A DNA stretch of 64,000 nucleotides from Peribolospora baueri (Eukaryota > Basidiomycota > Peribolosporomycetes > Peribolosporales > Peribolosporaceae): the NCBI GenBank assembly GCA_029717555.1, contig JAMDHS010000017.1, positions 186,001-250,000 on the forward strand, given 5' to 3'. Below, piece after piece: positions 49,544 to 60,536 of this stretch. The notes under the pieces were generated by a model. The model did no database searches, was not told where the DNA came from, and was given only the letters and a program-made list of their open reading frames with translations. The translations under genes were made by a program, and so were the position numbers. Position 1 is the stretch's first letter; the number at the start of each line of letters is the position of its first letter.

Positions 49544-52500
49544 ATGCCAGACCTCAAGGTGCAACGCTCCCCTTCGCGCTCCCCTCACCAGTTCTACACT
49601 CGGCCCGCCCTCCAAACTCCCGTCCAGTTTGGCCTCTCTCCCTCCTCCTTCAGCCCTACAAAGTCATCCACTCGCGCACGCAAGTCCGGCTCGGCGTCGC
49701 CCAAGAGGGCCTCGCCGAAGAGGAGCTCGCCGCCGCAAGTCACGTCTCGCTGCCCGTCCTCTCCTGCCGGATTGACCAGGTCGACCGCCATGACCCATAT
49801 CGAGGCAAGCACTCCTTTCGCTTCTCGCGTGGCTCCTGGCCCGTCTCGGACGCCTACACGGCCGAGAGGCGACAACGACCTGTCGCGGCGGATGCCGGAC
49901 GCGCTCGCCTTTCCTTCGCTCGGTTCCAACAGTCCTGCCATCCCCAAGCCGCCATTTGCACTGCGACGTCGTGCGGACGGCATTGGTCGGGCCACCCACG
50001 GCCAGATCAGCGGATTCTCCGCTCCCGGCAAAGAAGCCGTGAAGAGGGGAGGGGAGGACATGGACGTCGACGACGGCCAGCTGAAGGACCTGCCTGCGCG
50101 ACGTCGAGGCGAAGACTCCTCCCTCCTTACTGCCCGTGAACAAGTCAGCGGATTTTCGACTCTCGGCAAAGACCCTGCGCGCGCTGGAGGCGGCGAGGAC
50201 ATGGACGTGGACGCGGACGACGGAGAACAGAGGGAGAACTTGCCACGCCGTCTGTTTCTGGGGCGCAACACGGCCCACGCACCATACGGACTCGGTCTTC
50301 ACAAGTCGCGCAAAGTGCAATCCATGGATAACCTCACCCTGCACACCTCTCGGGTCATCGATTCGCCTTTCGGTTATAACGAGTCTTTACAAGCGCCGGC
50401 GCCTCAGCCGACCGCATTCATGCGAGCCAAGAGCGCCTTGTCCAAGGAAATGTCTAGCAGTCCGCCCGGTAAGGATCTCTCCTCATCACCGAATAGGGCC
50501 GCAAATGATTCGGGCGTCGCATTCCCCGAGGACGATAGCGACAGCGACGATGAGCAGCCTGGGGAGGCGTCCGGAAGCGTCCTCTCCCCTCTCAAGCACT
50601 CCCTGACCGCTCCTTCAGTCTCTTCCTCGAGCTTCCGCACGCCGCAAAACTTCAAACATGTCAAGCCGCTCCAGACGGCCTTCATGTCCACCGGCCTCGT
50701 CTCCAAACGTAGCCGGCCGAGACAGGTCGAACCGGGTCTGCCCGTGCCTTTTACCGGTGTCAGGGTCGTCGGCTCTCAACCCAGCATGCGTAGGGTCTCG
50801 CTGGGCAGTGGGCCGTCGCACTCGCCAGCCCATCCTTCGCTCGGATCCTCCCTCGGTCTCCGCGAGGTCGTCGCTTCGGTCAATGCTCACGCTGTCGCTG
50901 CAGCGGCGGGCGCGAGCGTTGGCGGTTTTGGCAAAACACCCGTGCCGCCGACCATGCCTGACACTCCTGTTAAGAAGGCAGTAGCGCCAACCGTGCCCGG
51001 CTCCCACCAGACGACCTCATTCGCGATCCAGCATCCGCCTGGCTCCTCGTTGAAGCATCCACCTCTGGCCATCGCGACGACCACTCCATCCCCTTCACCT
51101 CTCGCGGGACCGCCAGCGGCGCTGTCCGACGTCGACAGCACGCCTTCGTCGTGCGAGAGCCCGACACTCAACGTCGTCTCGCTCAGCGAACTCCAACGGT
51201 CGAGGGGCAACTCGCCTCAGCCGCCTGCATCGCGGCCCGGTAGCGCCAACCGAAACAACCTTCTCCTCCGCTCACAGCTGGGTCTACACCGCAAGAGCTC
51301 GTTCAGTAGTCTTGCTGGCGGGGAGAGCAGCAGTCCTAGTAATCGCTTGCTCAGCCGCGGCGAAGGCGATCGACACGACACAGGCGATCTCAGTCCCACG
51401 CCCTTTTCCACTGGTGCTCGCTTCACCGACTTTCGTCTCGGACAATCCTCCCATCCCCGTGCTGCCAAGGCGCCCGCCAGCGCCCCTCCGAAGGACCTCG
51501 GCGCTCACGTCGGTCTAGGCATATCCGCCGGTTCACCCTTTTCCGCCGCAGCGGCGGACGTGCCGGCCTCTTGCCCCCCATGCAAATCACGCTCTGGCCC
51601 TGCGGCGAGGATGCTCCTGCACCGAAAGAGCAGCGGCGCTCTCAACATCAGACTCGAGAGAGGCGAATCTTTCGATCTTGTGCCAGGCGTGCACGGAGGC
51701 TCCATTTCTGTTCAGCCTCCGCTCGAGGACGGCGAGCCGATGACACCAACAAGGGCCGTCGTGCCCATCAAGTGGTTTGAGGGCACGCCAACCAGTACCG
51801 CCTCGCCCTTCCAGGAGGCCACCCCACCAGGCCCGGAACAGCCGGAAGCTCCGAGTCGCTCTCATTTGTCCCCGCCCTCCTCCGAAGCGAGACCCAGCAA
51901 GCGCTTGCATCCGGGACCGCTATACAGGGCGAGCAACCCGATGCTCGGCAAGACGGCTCGGGAACAGGCAGAGATGGAGGATCGACGAGCGAGGGCGGGC
52001 CGCTTCGAGAGCGAGTTTTTCCTGCTCGAGAGCCTCGGAAAGGGCGAGTTCAGTGAGGCGCTCAAGGTGCAGGAGCGCGCGACGGGAAAGCTCTACGCGG
52101 TGAAGAAGATGAAATCTCCGTTCTTAGGTCCGCGGGATCGGTGAGTCTCCAAGCGTCCTAACGACCTGACGGGCGCATATATGCTGATCGTCTCTTTCGT
52201 CCTCTTTAGACTCCGTCGGCTGGAGGAGGTGGACATCCTCCGTCACTTGTCCAACCCGAACCACGAAAACATTGTCTCGCTGATCGACGCCTGGGAAGAG
52301 CAGGGCGTTCTGCACATCCAGACCGAACTCTGTCAGCTCGGCACGCTCGCCATGTTTTTGGACGAGTACGGCTCCTTGGTCGAGCGCTTGGACGAAGCGC
52401 GGGTGTGGAAGATCCTCGTTGAGCTTTCCGCCGGCCTCAAGCACATTCACGACCACGACATCCTCCACCTCGACCTCAAGCCGGCCAACGTCTTCGTCAC

Positions 52501-53456
52501 CGAGATGGGCTCGCTCAAGATCGGAGACTTTGGCCTCGCCGCTCGATGGCCGCCAGTGGCGCCCGCTCAAATCCTCGAGGGCGCCGGCATAGCCGCTACT
52601 CAGAGCTGCTCTGCTCCCAACCTAGACGCACTGGTCACCGGAGGCAGAAGGCGCAGCGGTGTGAAAGCGAACCTCGAGCGTGAGGGCGATCGCGAGTACA
52701 TCGCGCCCGAGATTCTTCGCGGCAAGTACAGCGAGGCGGCGGACATCTTCAGGTGAGCGGCTCCGTCTCGGTCTATGTTTTCCAGCGAATCATGTCGCTC
52801 ATGACCGTATTTTCCTGTACTCTCATCACAGCCTCGGGCTGATCATCCTCGAAGCTGCGACCAATATTGTCTTGCCGGACAACGGACCGGCCTGGCACAA
52901 GCTCCGGACAGACGACTTTTCCGACGTGGAGATGGGCGGACTCAGCGAGCCACTCGTGTCCCTTGTCAAGAACTTGCTTCACTCTGATGCCGCCAAGCGC
53001 CCGATGATCGACGACGTCTGCGCACACCCGGTCGTGCACAAGGCCAGCGAGCGTATGGCCCGCGAACTCGGCGCGGACGAAGTGGATCAGCTGCCGACTT
53101 TCGAGTCTGGCTCGCCTCCGTGCGCTCCCGCTCAGGTACCCAAGCTCGGCCGGAGCGATGACGACGTCACCGCCACCGAGGACGACGACGAAGGCGACTG
53201 GGAGATGACAGACAACGAAGCAGACCCCCTTCCCCCTGGCGAACCGGAGCCCGCGTCGTTCGAGTCGGCTCTGGGCCTCAGCGGCATGACCGACCTTACC
53301 AACTCGTCTCCGCTCATACCACCTTCCCCGCCGCATCATCTGACGCGCGGCTCGCTGATCGCCGAACCGGACGATTTTCTCGAGGAGATCCTCGCCGCGG
53401 CGGATTTTGAGGAGGAACACCACGACGAGACCCGACTGGAGGAGTTACGTTTCTAG
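49544..53456 (+). CDS. WEE1: Wee1-family cell-cycle kinase
   Basis: Wee1 phosphorylates Cdk1 on the inhibitory Tyr in the P-loop and delays mitosis. Exons 49544-52140, 52210-52752 and 52832-53456 give 1,254 residues. The N-terminal about 820 residues are disordered regulatory sequence rich in SP/TP sites (SPKRASPKRSSPP, PTRPRGDN, SSPPGKDLSSSP), plausible Cdk targets, with two related GxDMDVD modules (GGEDMDVDDG and GGEDMDVDADDG), each after a GFSxxGKxxxRGG-like string. Kinase domain motifs: LLESLGKGEFSEALKV, YAVKKMK, VDILRHLSNPNHENIV, HLDLKPANVFV (Wee1-type HLDLKP), KIGDFGLAARW, EGDREYIAPEIL, then the Wee1-specific ATNIVLPDNGPAWHKLR. A short acidic tail follows. The start MPDLKVQRSPSRSP is chosen because the frame upstream is repeat-derived. 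Intron 1 splits the kinase N-lobe. Confidence 0.93.
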
Positions 53457-54042
53457 TATGATTTCGCACCATCGCCGCCCGGTTCCGACAGATAATAGGC
53501 GCCCCTTCGAAACGTGTCTGAAGCTCGTCTTCCATGTCTTAACCAAAGTTGTACAGTAGAGCACCACCTAAACCATTCCCCCCTCGGCCAATGTTTTCTT
53601 TCCATCCCGCTCCGACTTCCTCTCTCCTCGTAGTGATTGAGCTTACTTCCTTTCTGTAGTCGATGTCTTCCTTCCCACGTCCCGATCGTCGACCGACCGA
53701 CGACCCGTCCCCGCCGCCCCCCCCACCCCCCCGGTCCACACCCACTGCATCTTATGTCCCTACTGGGCTTTCCCTGTTTTCCTCGCACTCTTTCTTGTCA
53801 CCTCTATTTGATCAATCCGGAGGATCTCTCAATGTCAACATGTGGGTTTGGCGGCGTTGCAAGAACATACGGCGTGACCCGACCGGACTCGATCGAACGT
53901 GTGCGGACGAAGCTTGTCGTCCGTCACCTCGTCCGCCGCGCATTTGCGGGCTTGCTTGCCCTGGTGAAAAATATACGTCTGTTACAGAGCACCTACCGTT
54001 ATAACGTACAAAGAGCACCCGCAGAGCGCGGGCGGTGAAATC
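53457..54042. other. convergent intergenic region WEE1/SNU23
   Basis: It holds the 3' ends of two converging genes, with a C-rich run at about 53715-53735. No gene seen. Confidence 0.5.
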
Positions 54043-54963
54043 TCATCGTCTGGTGGTTCCGAAGCCGGAGAAACCCATCATCGCCGCCATCTCGTCCTCC
54101 TCCACTCCCTTCTGCCCGCCTCCGTTGGCTTGGGCGGCAGCGGCCCGCTTCTGCTCCCTCTCTTTCTTTCTCCTCGCCCGCATCTCCTCTCTTTCCCTCT
54201 CTTCCTGCTCTCGAATCTCCCGCAACCGCTGGTCAAAATCATACGTCCTCTTGTTCGATCTGTTCGCCGTCTCCTCGCGCAGTCTTGCGATCTTCGCTCG
54301 CACTTGCTCGATTGTTGAACGGGCCACCTGCGTCGTCTGGCCAAGGCGGCGGAGATCTGTAAAGTGAGGGCAAAAAAAAAATTCGGAAATAATTCGCGTA
54401 TGAGCAGGAAGCACATGATCGAGGAGAAGTGACCTTGCTGAAGAAGCTTCTCCGGACGGATGGACAAAGCGGAGGATGACTCACGGAACCGCCCGTTAAT
54501 ATGATCCAGGTATCCCGCGCTGTCCTTACAGGTCTGGTTGCACAGCTCGCAGTAGAACCCCGGGCCCCTGCGTCCCGAGGTACCTCCGGTCTCTACGATC
54601 ATGGTCTTGTTCAGGTTCTTCTCCAGTTCCAGCGGTCCTTCGCGCTGTTGCATCAGCTCCGTCGGTTTCGGCATGTCAATAAATTTTCGTCGGGGAGGTT
54701 TCTTGCCTGTTGGAAACATGCAAGATAAGCGTAACCATTCTTCAGCGTGATGGCTTTATCATAGAGAAATCCGAGAGAAAAAAAAAAAGAAAGAAAGAAA
54801 GAACAGTTCATTCACCCTTCCTCATCAGCTCCTCCGCTTCCTGCGCCCGCTCCTTCTCCTCCCTGTCCCGTTCTCTCGCCCTAGCCGCATACTCCTCCTT
54901 GTCCCACGTCCTCCTAACTGGACCCACACCAAGGTCGGTTTCCTTCTTTTGCTGCCCTGACAT
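54043..54963 (-). CDS. SNU23: Snu23 (ZMAT2) U4/U6.U5 tri-snRNP zinc-finger protein
   Basis: Snu23 is a B-complex tri-snRNP protein that helps spliceosome activation near the U6 ACAGAGA region. Exons 54963-54816, 54706-54485 and 54356-54043 give 227 residues, near the family size. The N-terminus MSGQQKKETDLGVGPVRRTW and DKEEYAARARERD match the family. The KFIDMPKPTELMQQREGPL segment follows, then the U1-type C2H2 zinc finger: FYCELCNQTCKDSAGYLDH and INGRFHLRRLG (two Cys, two His). The finger's last His lies just after an intron. A coiled basic helix (YDFDQRLREIREQEEREREE) precedes the C-terminal motif EDEMAAMMGFSGFGTTRR. The start codon is 225 bases from the divergent COQ10 start. Confidence 0.93.
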
Positions 54964-55188
54964 CCCTTTTCGTTCGCTGCTTCGTCTTTAGCTAGAGGGC
55001 GATGCAGGCTACGGCGAGTGGAGAATGGATGAGAGAGCTGGAAGATGGCGCGTGCGCGAACGAGCGGTGTGATCGAGGATCGCCGCAGCTCGTTCCGCCT
55101 CGCGCCGGCCATCTCCGCCTTACCAGGTCGAGAAGAGAAGACCTGCTGTTCTTGTCGGTACTTAGAGAGCTGCTCGAGCGTGTCCAGC
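54964..55188. promoter_or_regulatory. bidirectional promoter interval SNU23/COQ10
   Basis: 225 bases between divergent start codons, the shortest shared promoter in the window. No individual control element can be assigned. Confidence 0.5.
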
Positions 55189-56271
55189 ATGTCGCTGCCT
55201 TCTGGACCCCTTCTTCTCGTCCGGTCAGCTCAGACCTCGGTCCCACGGCTCGTAGCAGGACCGTGCCGTTCGGGTAGGGCTAGACATCTTCGATCACCGC
55301 CTCCATCCTCGCGCCGTGCATTCTTCGGCCTGCCCGACTTTCTCCCCTTCTCGGCGCCTGGCAGCTCACGATCGGACGGTGGCGTCGGCGATGGACCCGG
55401 GCGAAAAGGAAAGGGCAGCGAGAGGAAGGAGGGAGACTTGACAATTTATTCGGAGCAGAGGACACTGCCGTGAGTGTGGCGAGCCTTTAGACGGCGAGCA
55501 AGCCCGACGACGATCGATTGCGGCACAGCTGCTACTATATCAAGGTAGGAGCTGCCGCGTCGCATCTACTCACCTACACTTCCGTCCAATCTTCTCCCTC
55601 TAAAGCTATACTCAACAACAGCTCTACAACGTAGTCGCCGATGTAGACTCGTACTTCTCTTTCATCCCCTTTTGCACGTCCTCAGAGGTCCTAGCGCCTG
55701 CGTCCGGCTCTACATCTTTGTCCTCGCCCTCGTCTTCCGATGACCCGGACACACAGACTCGGACGGTACTTGCGCGTCTGACCGTCGGCTTCAACGGCTT
55801 GAACGAGAGTTACGTGAGCAGGGTCGAGTGTCGGCCGTACGAGCTCGTCAAGGTTGGTGACCATATTTTAGTTGCCCTTCCCTGCGTCTTCGAATGCATA
55901 GGGGCCTAGCTTCACTGTGTGCTTTGGAAATGATTCATTAGCTAATGTCCGCATTTTTGTACGTCGCCCTTGCTGGAACGCACGGAATAATCAAGGCGAC
56001 AGCCGACTCGTCCACCCCGCTCTTCAAGACCCTCAGGACGACGTGGCGCTTTCAGCCTTCTTTTGCCCCCTCGACTTCCCCTACCTCCAGCAGCTCTTTC
56101 TCCTCTCCATCTCACCCCACTTCCGCTGCGTCGACGCTATTGAGCTTCGACTTAGCCTATTCGTTCGCTAACCCGCTGTATGGGCAGGTCAGCAGTCTTT
56201 TCTTTGGACGCATTGCGGAGCTTATGGTCGAGGCCTTCGAGAAGAGGTGCAAGGATGTCTATGGGCCCTGA
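55189..56271 (+). CDS. COQ10: Coq10 coenzyme Q-binding START-domain protein
   Basis: Coq10 binds coenzyme Q in the mitochondrial inner membrane and is needed for its function in respiration. Exons 55189-55469, 55606-55852 and 55996-56271 give 267 residues. The N-terminus MSLPSGPLLLVRSAQ continues with many Arg/Ser and no acid, a mitochondrial presequence. The START/polyketide cyclase fold begins at LTIYSEQRTLPYTQQQLYN, VVADVDSYFSFIPFC, then RLTVGFNGLNESYVSRVECR, and after the second intron ATADSSTPLFKTLRTTWRF, FANPLYGQVSSLFFGRIAEL and MVEAFEKRCKDVYGP at the end. A Ser/Pro insertion of about 25 residues sits in the beta-strand region. For intron 2, I took the acceptor just before GCGACAGCC because it restores VKATADSS, the family junction. 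Confidence 0.9.
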
Positions 56272-56820
56272 AGGGTAAGGTCGGCAACGGCAGCGCCTCT
56301 TGCACATCCGGCACGGATTGGATCCTAGTGTGTCCGCATAGATAAATAGACTTACGGGTACAGGGATACATGTAAACAACCTTTTGTTCAAGAGCGCCGC
56401 AAGCGACCAAATGAGGGGAGTGCCTCGAACAAGAGCTGGGAGCCGCTGCCGGACAGAAGAAGGTAACGCTCAAAGTAATTTGACGATCAACGAGGGTAAG
56501 ACATTTTCGAGCACGACTAGAACTCTCCCTTAGGTCAGCACCTGGCGCTTGCGGCACTTCATGTGACATTTCTCGACGACAGCCAGCTTCGTTGTGGTCA
56601 CCGCATTCGTCGTCACTTCGCCGCTGAGACCTCTGACGCTTTTCCCCATGAAACAAGACGCAAGGAGCTTCCTTCGAGCAGCAGACCCGACCAGAATGAA
56701 AAGGCTCAAAACCAAAATCTTTCTTTTGCTGGTTCTCCCAGAACTACCGGCACTCGAACCGCCGAGCTAACCCACCGCGCCCGCCCTTCGTGCCTACAGC
56801 ACCTTCTTCGCTGCCAGAAA
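56272..56820. other. intergenic region between COQ10 and the CAP gene
   Basis: It holds the COQ10 3' end and the CAP-protein promoter. The CAP reading frame is open upstream to 56563, but those codons look like leader. A short hairpin-rich stretch at about 56725-56790 has weak tRNA-like words; see rejected items. Confidence 0.45.
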
Positions 56821-57976
56821 ATGCCTCGGTCCACTATCCGCCTGGCCGTCGCTGTCGTCCTCACAGCGGCCCTTCTCGCTACTGTTTTTGTCTTTGGTGT
56901 GCCCACCGGAAACACTGGCAAGCGTGTCAAACACGCACAAGTCCGCGCCTGGTTCGACAATGACAAGCCGCTTTTCCGCCACAAATTTTTTGGCGGACAG
57001 GAATTTCACCTCGCTCACCTCGGTTCCCCGAGTTCCTATTTTCGCTCAAAGAATCATCATCATGCTCTCCCATTTGGTAGACCGTCTCACGGGTCAAGTC
57101 ACTCAGCGTCGGCCCCTCGTCCGTCAGCGTCCAACCCAATGACCAGTCTAGTCAGCTCTGAGGCTTTCCCCGAGGATCCAGGAAAAGATGTCCGCGGTCA
57201 AGTTCTCTCCGTTCACAACAACTTGCGTGCACACTATGGTGTCTCACCTCTCAGGTGGAACGTCACACTGGCGCACGCGGCAGATAAGTGGGCTGTGAGA
57301 GGCGTGTTCAAGCACAGGTCAGTCCCTGTCGGGTCCTATGTCATACGCCTCGAGCGTGCCCGAGGCCGACCGTTGCTGATTTCTTGCGCTGCTTTTTTGG
57401 ACGGTGTTATCTGGCCCCTTCGCACTCTCCAGTCAAGGCACTTTGGGTCCCTACGGTGAAAACCTAGCAGCTGGCACCGGCTCCTACCCTGTAACCAAAG
57501 CCATGTCTCAGTGGATAGACGAGGAGGGTCTTTACGATTGGCACAGACCCTCTTTCTCAGAAAAGACCGGTCACTTTACCCAAATGGTCTGGAGGGCAAC
57601 TTACCACGTCGGCTGCGCTTTCCGACCCGTTGAAGCCGGCAAGATGTTCGCTCAAAGGTACGGGCCCGCCAAGTACCTTGTGTGCGAGTATTATCCGGCT
57701 GGCAATGTCATTGGATCTTTCGCGTGAGTTCCTTCCTTCGCCTCATGGACGTTGCGGCTTTCGGAGCGGCAGCTGGTCGTTCAGGGCGTCTGCGTGCGCT
57801 ATGGTGGCCCACTGTTTCATCCCCCTTCCGCTTCCAGTAAAAACGTACCTCGGAAGACCCATCAAAGTCCGGGGCGAGGTAAAAGGATGTTTAGTGCGAT
57901 GGAGCGGCCCGCATCCGACATCGCTCCGCGCGACGGACGTTCGGAACGGCGTTCGGCGTCGACTTCGCGGGGCTAA
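56821..57976 (+). CDS. secreted CAP-superfamily (PR-1/SCP-like) protein
   Basis: CAP proteins are secreted sterol- or lipid-binding proteins (yeast Pry1-type) also used as effectors by plant-associated fungi. Exons 56821-57317, 57433-57723 and 57838-57976 give 308 residues. The start MPRSTIRLAVAVVLTAALLA is a signal peptide, followed by a Ser/His-rich pro-region. The CAP fold then shows VLSVHNNLRAHYGVSPLRWN, AADKWAVRGVFKH, GPYGENLAAGTGSYP, the CAP1 motif GHFTQMVWR, and the CAP2 motif LVCEYYPAGNVIGSFAKNVP. Conserved Cys and the His in GHFTQMVW are present. The C-terminus after AKNVPR runs on for about 40 unusually basic residues. Intron 2 starts two bases after TTC GC. This gene faces a CALB-like lipase on the other strand. 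Confidence 0.9.
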
Positions 57977-58627
57977 GAGGAATGGCCAGATAGTAAAGTA
58001 GAACACGGTCGCGTGCGGTGTCACTATCACGCGCTTTTGCACTCGACCACGGCGTACCGGCCGGAAGTATTCATTCACCAAGTCGATCGATCGTTCGGCA
58101 CGGCCGGCACGGCAACGGCATTGTTGCAAAGGCTCTCTCAGGTCCGATGGGTCATCAGTGAAGTTGCCGAGAGGCGAAGGAACGCCTTGGATGACGGATT
58201 GCTATTACGACCGCGGCATTGTTGCAAAGGCTCTCTCAGGTCCGATGGGTCATCAGTGAAGTTGCCGAGAGGCGAAGGAACGCCTTGGATGACGGATTGC
58301 TATTACGACCACGGTCGCGAAGGACCAAGATAAGCACCTTGGATGAAAAATTGAACGATGATGAAGCGAGACGGCGGGACACCAGGATGCGACCCATGCC
58401 ATGGCAAGAAACGATCATCGTACGAGGAAACCGGTCAGAAGAAGCGAGGGGAAGATGATTGAATTCGATTAATAAAATTAAAGGGCGATAAATGATCTAC
58501 GTCCATGAATGAAACCAAGCAGTGAGAGAACCTGCTAGGCTGGTAGCGCAAGCCAGCGGCCGGGTGGACATTGACCGCGCCGTGTGCAGCATGGCGAGCG
58601 GTATTCTCAAGCGCTTCTCAAGACGAA
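57977..58627. other. convergent intergenic region with a tandem duplication
   Basis: It lies between the stops of the CAP gene and the lipase gene and contains the 98-base tandem duplication described separately. A/T content rises near 58440-58500. No gene seen. Confidence 0.5.
58117..58312. repeat. 98-base tandem duplication
   Basis: Two adjacent copies (58117-58214 and 58215-58312) of a unit starting ggcattgttgcaaagg and containing gtccgatgggtcatcagtg and gaggcgaaggaacgccttgg differ at only about one base near the end. The unit includes a short inverted repeat (GGCG-AAGGAA-CGCC). The near-identity indicates a recent duplication. Confidence 0.95.
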
Positions 58628-60536
58628 CTAGCAGTTCGTCGCAAACCCGGCCGCGCAAACCTGCGAGGGGACGTTTGCGGATGTGGGACGTGAGATCAGT
58701 GTCCGGTCCAGCTCGAACATAGAGGGGGCAAACGCATAGATGCACGTCTCATCCTTGCAAGAGTGCGGTGTCAAGAAGCGACCTCAAACTCACATAAGGC
58801 TTGAGGGGCGGCTCCTCCTTCGCCCGAGGTCCGAGAGGGAGGGAGACGACTTGCTCGAGCAAGCCGGTGAGGAGCGGGACAGCTTGGTCGAACTTGACGC
58901 CCGCGCCGCCCGGGTACGCTTGTCAACGTGGCGGACGAGTAGTGGAGAGAGCAGCAGGGAGGGGACGGAGGAGAGGTCGAACGAGTCAATATACAAGCTG
59001 GGATAGCACCGACTTGAGGTGTCAAAGAAAGGGGGGAAAGACCCACTCAAGCAGTTGACAGGATCGAAGCGCGAGACATCGGCAGGTCCGTCGTGCGTGA
59101 GCGCGTCGAGGGCGAGGGCGTACGCCGCCGAATCGACGATCATGCCAACTATTGCGACGCGACAAACAAACAAAGAGGAAAAAAAAAGGAAGAGAATAAA
59201 TACCAGGTCGATCGTGTCCAACGTCCCAGGAGCCACGATAGGGCCCAGCCGTGTTGGCTCGCACGGGGCGGGAGGCGTCCGTACTCACGATGCTCGACAA
59301 CATGCGTGGGCCCACAGACGTTCAATGCTTGGAGGGAGATGACGGAAGCGCCAGGGAGGGCGGAAGTGGGGTTGGGTCCGACTTCGGGAGGGATGACTTC
59401 GTCCATGATGGTGTAGATGGACGTAGTGGGCACGATGGCTGCCCCTCCACGGCCGTGGTTCTGGGCGGCGAGGTAGTGCGAGCCGACGGTTTGCTGGCTG
59501 CGGAAACAAGAGGTAGGCGGCCAGCGGACGGGAGAATGGAGTTAGTCAAGTCCAAGGCACCGCCAAAAGGAACACGAGGAACAGAAGCAGAAAGCAGAGC
59601 AGACGCACAGGACCGAAGGGTTGCATCCCTCTCCGAGGGTAGTCAAGTTTTCGGCGGGGCAAGCCAAGATGCCATCAAGAGTACCGTGGAAGTCTCCGGC
59701 GAGCGCAATGTAGTCTTGCACATACTGTTGAACCAAAAGCGGAGACAAAGAAGAGAGGGTGGTCAGGCATGTCCATGAAGGGGTGGGCCACCATCTATCG
59801 GACCGCTTCTCAGCCCCTTCTTACTGCACAATTCCCATCGATCCTTCGCTTGCCTCCGAACCCCACTGTCCAACCTCAATTCGACCAATGCATGGCACCA
59901 ATTCGAACGCACCTGAGTAGTGCTAGGCCAGAAGAGGAGAGCCCACTGGATGTTGAGACCGGCGCCCTGGGAGTGGCCGATGACAGAGATCTTGCCCGTC
60001 TTGGACTTTTTGGCGAGGATAGGGATGTTGTAGGCGACGTACCTGGGGGCGGAAACAGGGACAAGGAAGACGGGCGGCAGAGACGACGCGAGAGAAGAAT
60101 GGGTAAGTGACCCAAGTCGGTGGGAGGACGTCTCGCTCGGTGCTCTCGGTATCCCGCACACAGGGCTCCTGCCACAACGGATGCCTCTCGCGCAAACTCA
60201 CTCGGCAGCGACTTGCGCGTCCGACAAGCTGCGATTCGGCAGCGTTACCCAGCACACATCGAAGCCTGGTCCGGCCTGGGGAAGCAGGTTGACGTAAGGG
60301 CCGTAATCCCAGGTGTCGTGCCCGTTTCCGCCGGTGCCGTGGACGAGGAAGACGACGCCGCCGGCCTTGCCTTGGATGCCTTGAGGGCAAGTGACGGCGT
60401 TTGCGAGCGTGGTGAGGTCGACAGAAAAAGGCGCGTCCGAGGCCACGTCCCTGGGAGCGGGGGGAAGGGCGAGGGTGGAGGAGAAGAGGGAGAAGAGGGA
60501 GAGAAGAAGGAGGAATGGGGCGGCGAGACGAGACAT
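58628..60536 (-). CDS. secreted CALB-like lipase
   Basis: An alpha/beta-hydrolase of the Candida antarctica lipase B family, secreted and acting on esters and triglycerides. Seven exons join in phase: 60536-60202, 60042-59913, 59724-59609, 59497-59289, 59148-59047, 58918-58794 and 58660-58628, giving 349 residues. The signal peptide is MSRLAAPFLLLLSLFSLFS. The oxyanion region is FLVHGTGGNGHDTW. Catalytic Ser lies in VIGHSQGAG, Asp in YTIMDEVIPPE, and His in CGPTHVVEHLG. Cys positions match all three CALB disulfides (VTCPQ and FDVCWVT; NVCGPT and DPVNCL; PYVC and FATNC). The nucleophile pentapeptide is the standard GHSQG rather than CALB's TWSQG. A 125-base exon restores a YPGGAGVKFDQAVPLL segment and KEEPPLKPY, and the last exon is only 33 bases. 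Confidence 0.92.

Noticed and set aside
56725-56790. tRNA-like words (a GGTTCGAG box and a TGGGTTAGC box) on the minus strand
   Set aside because: The boxes are only a few bases apart and no cloverleaf acceptor stem forms. It is just a pair of small hairpins.
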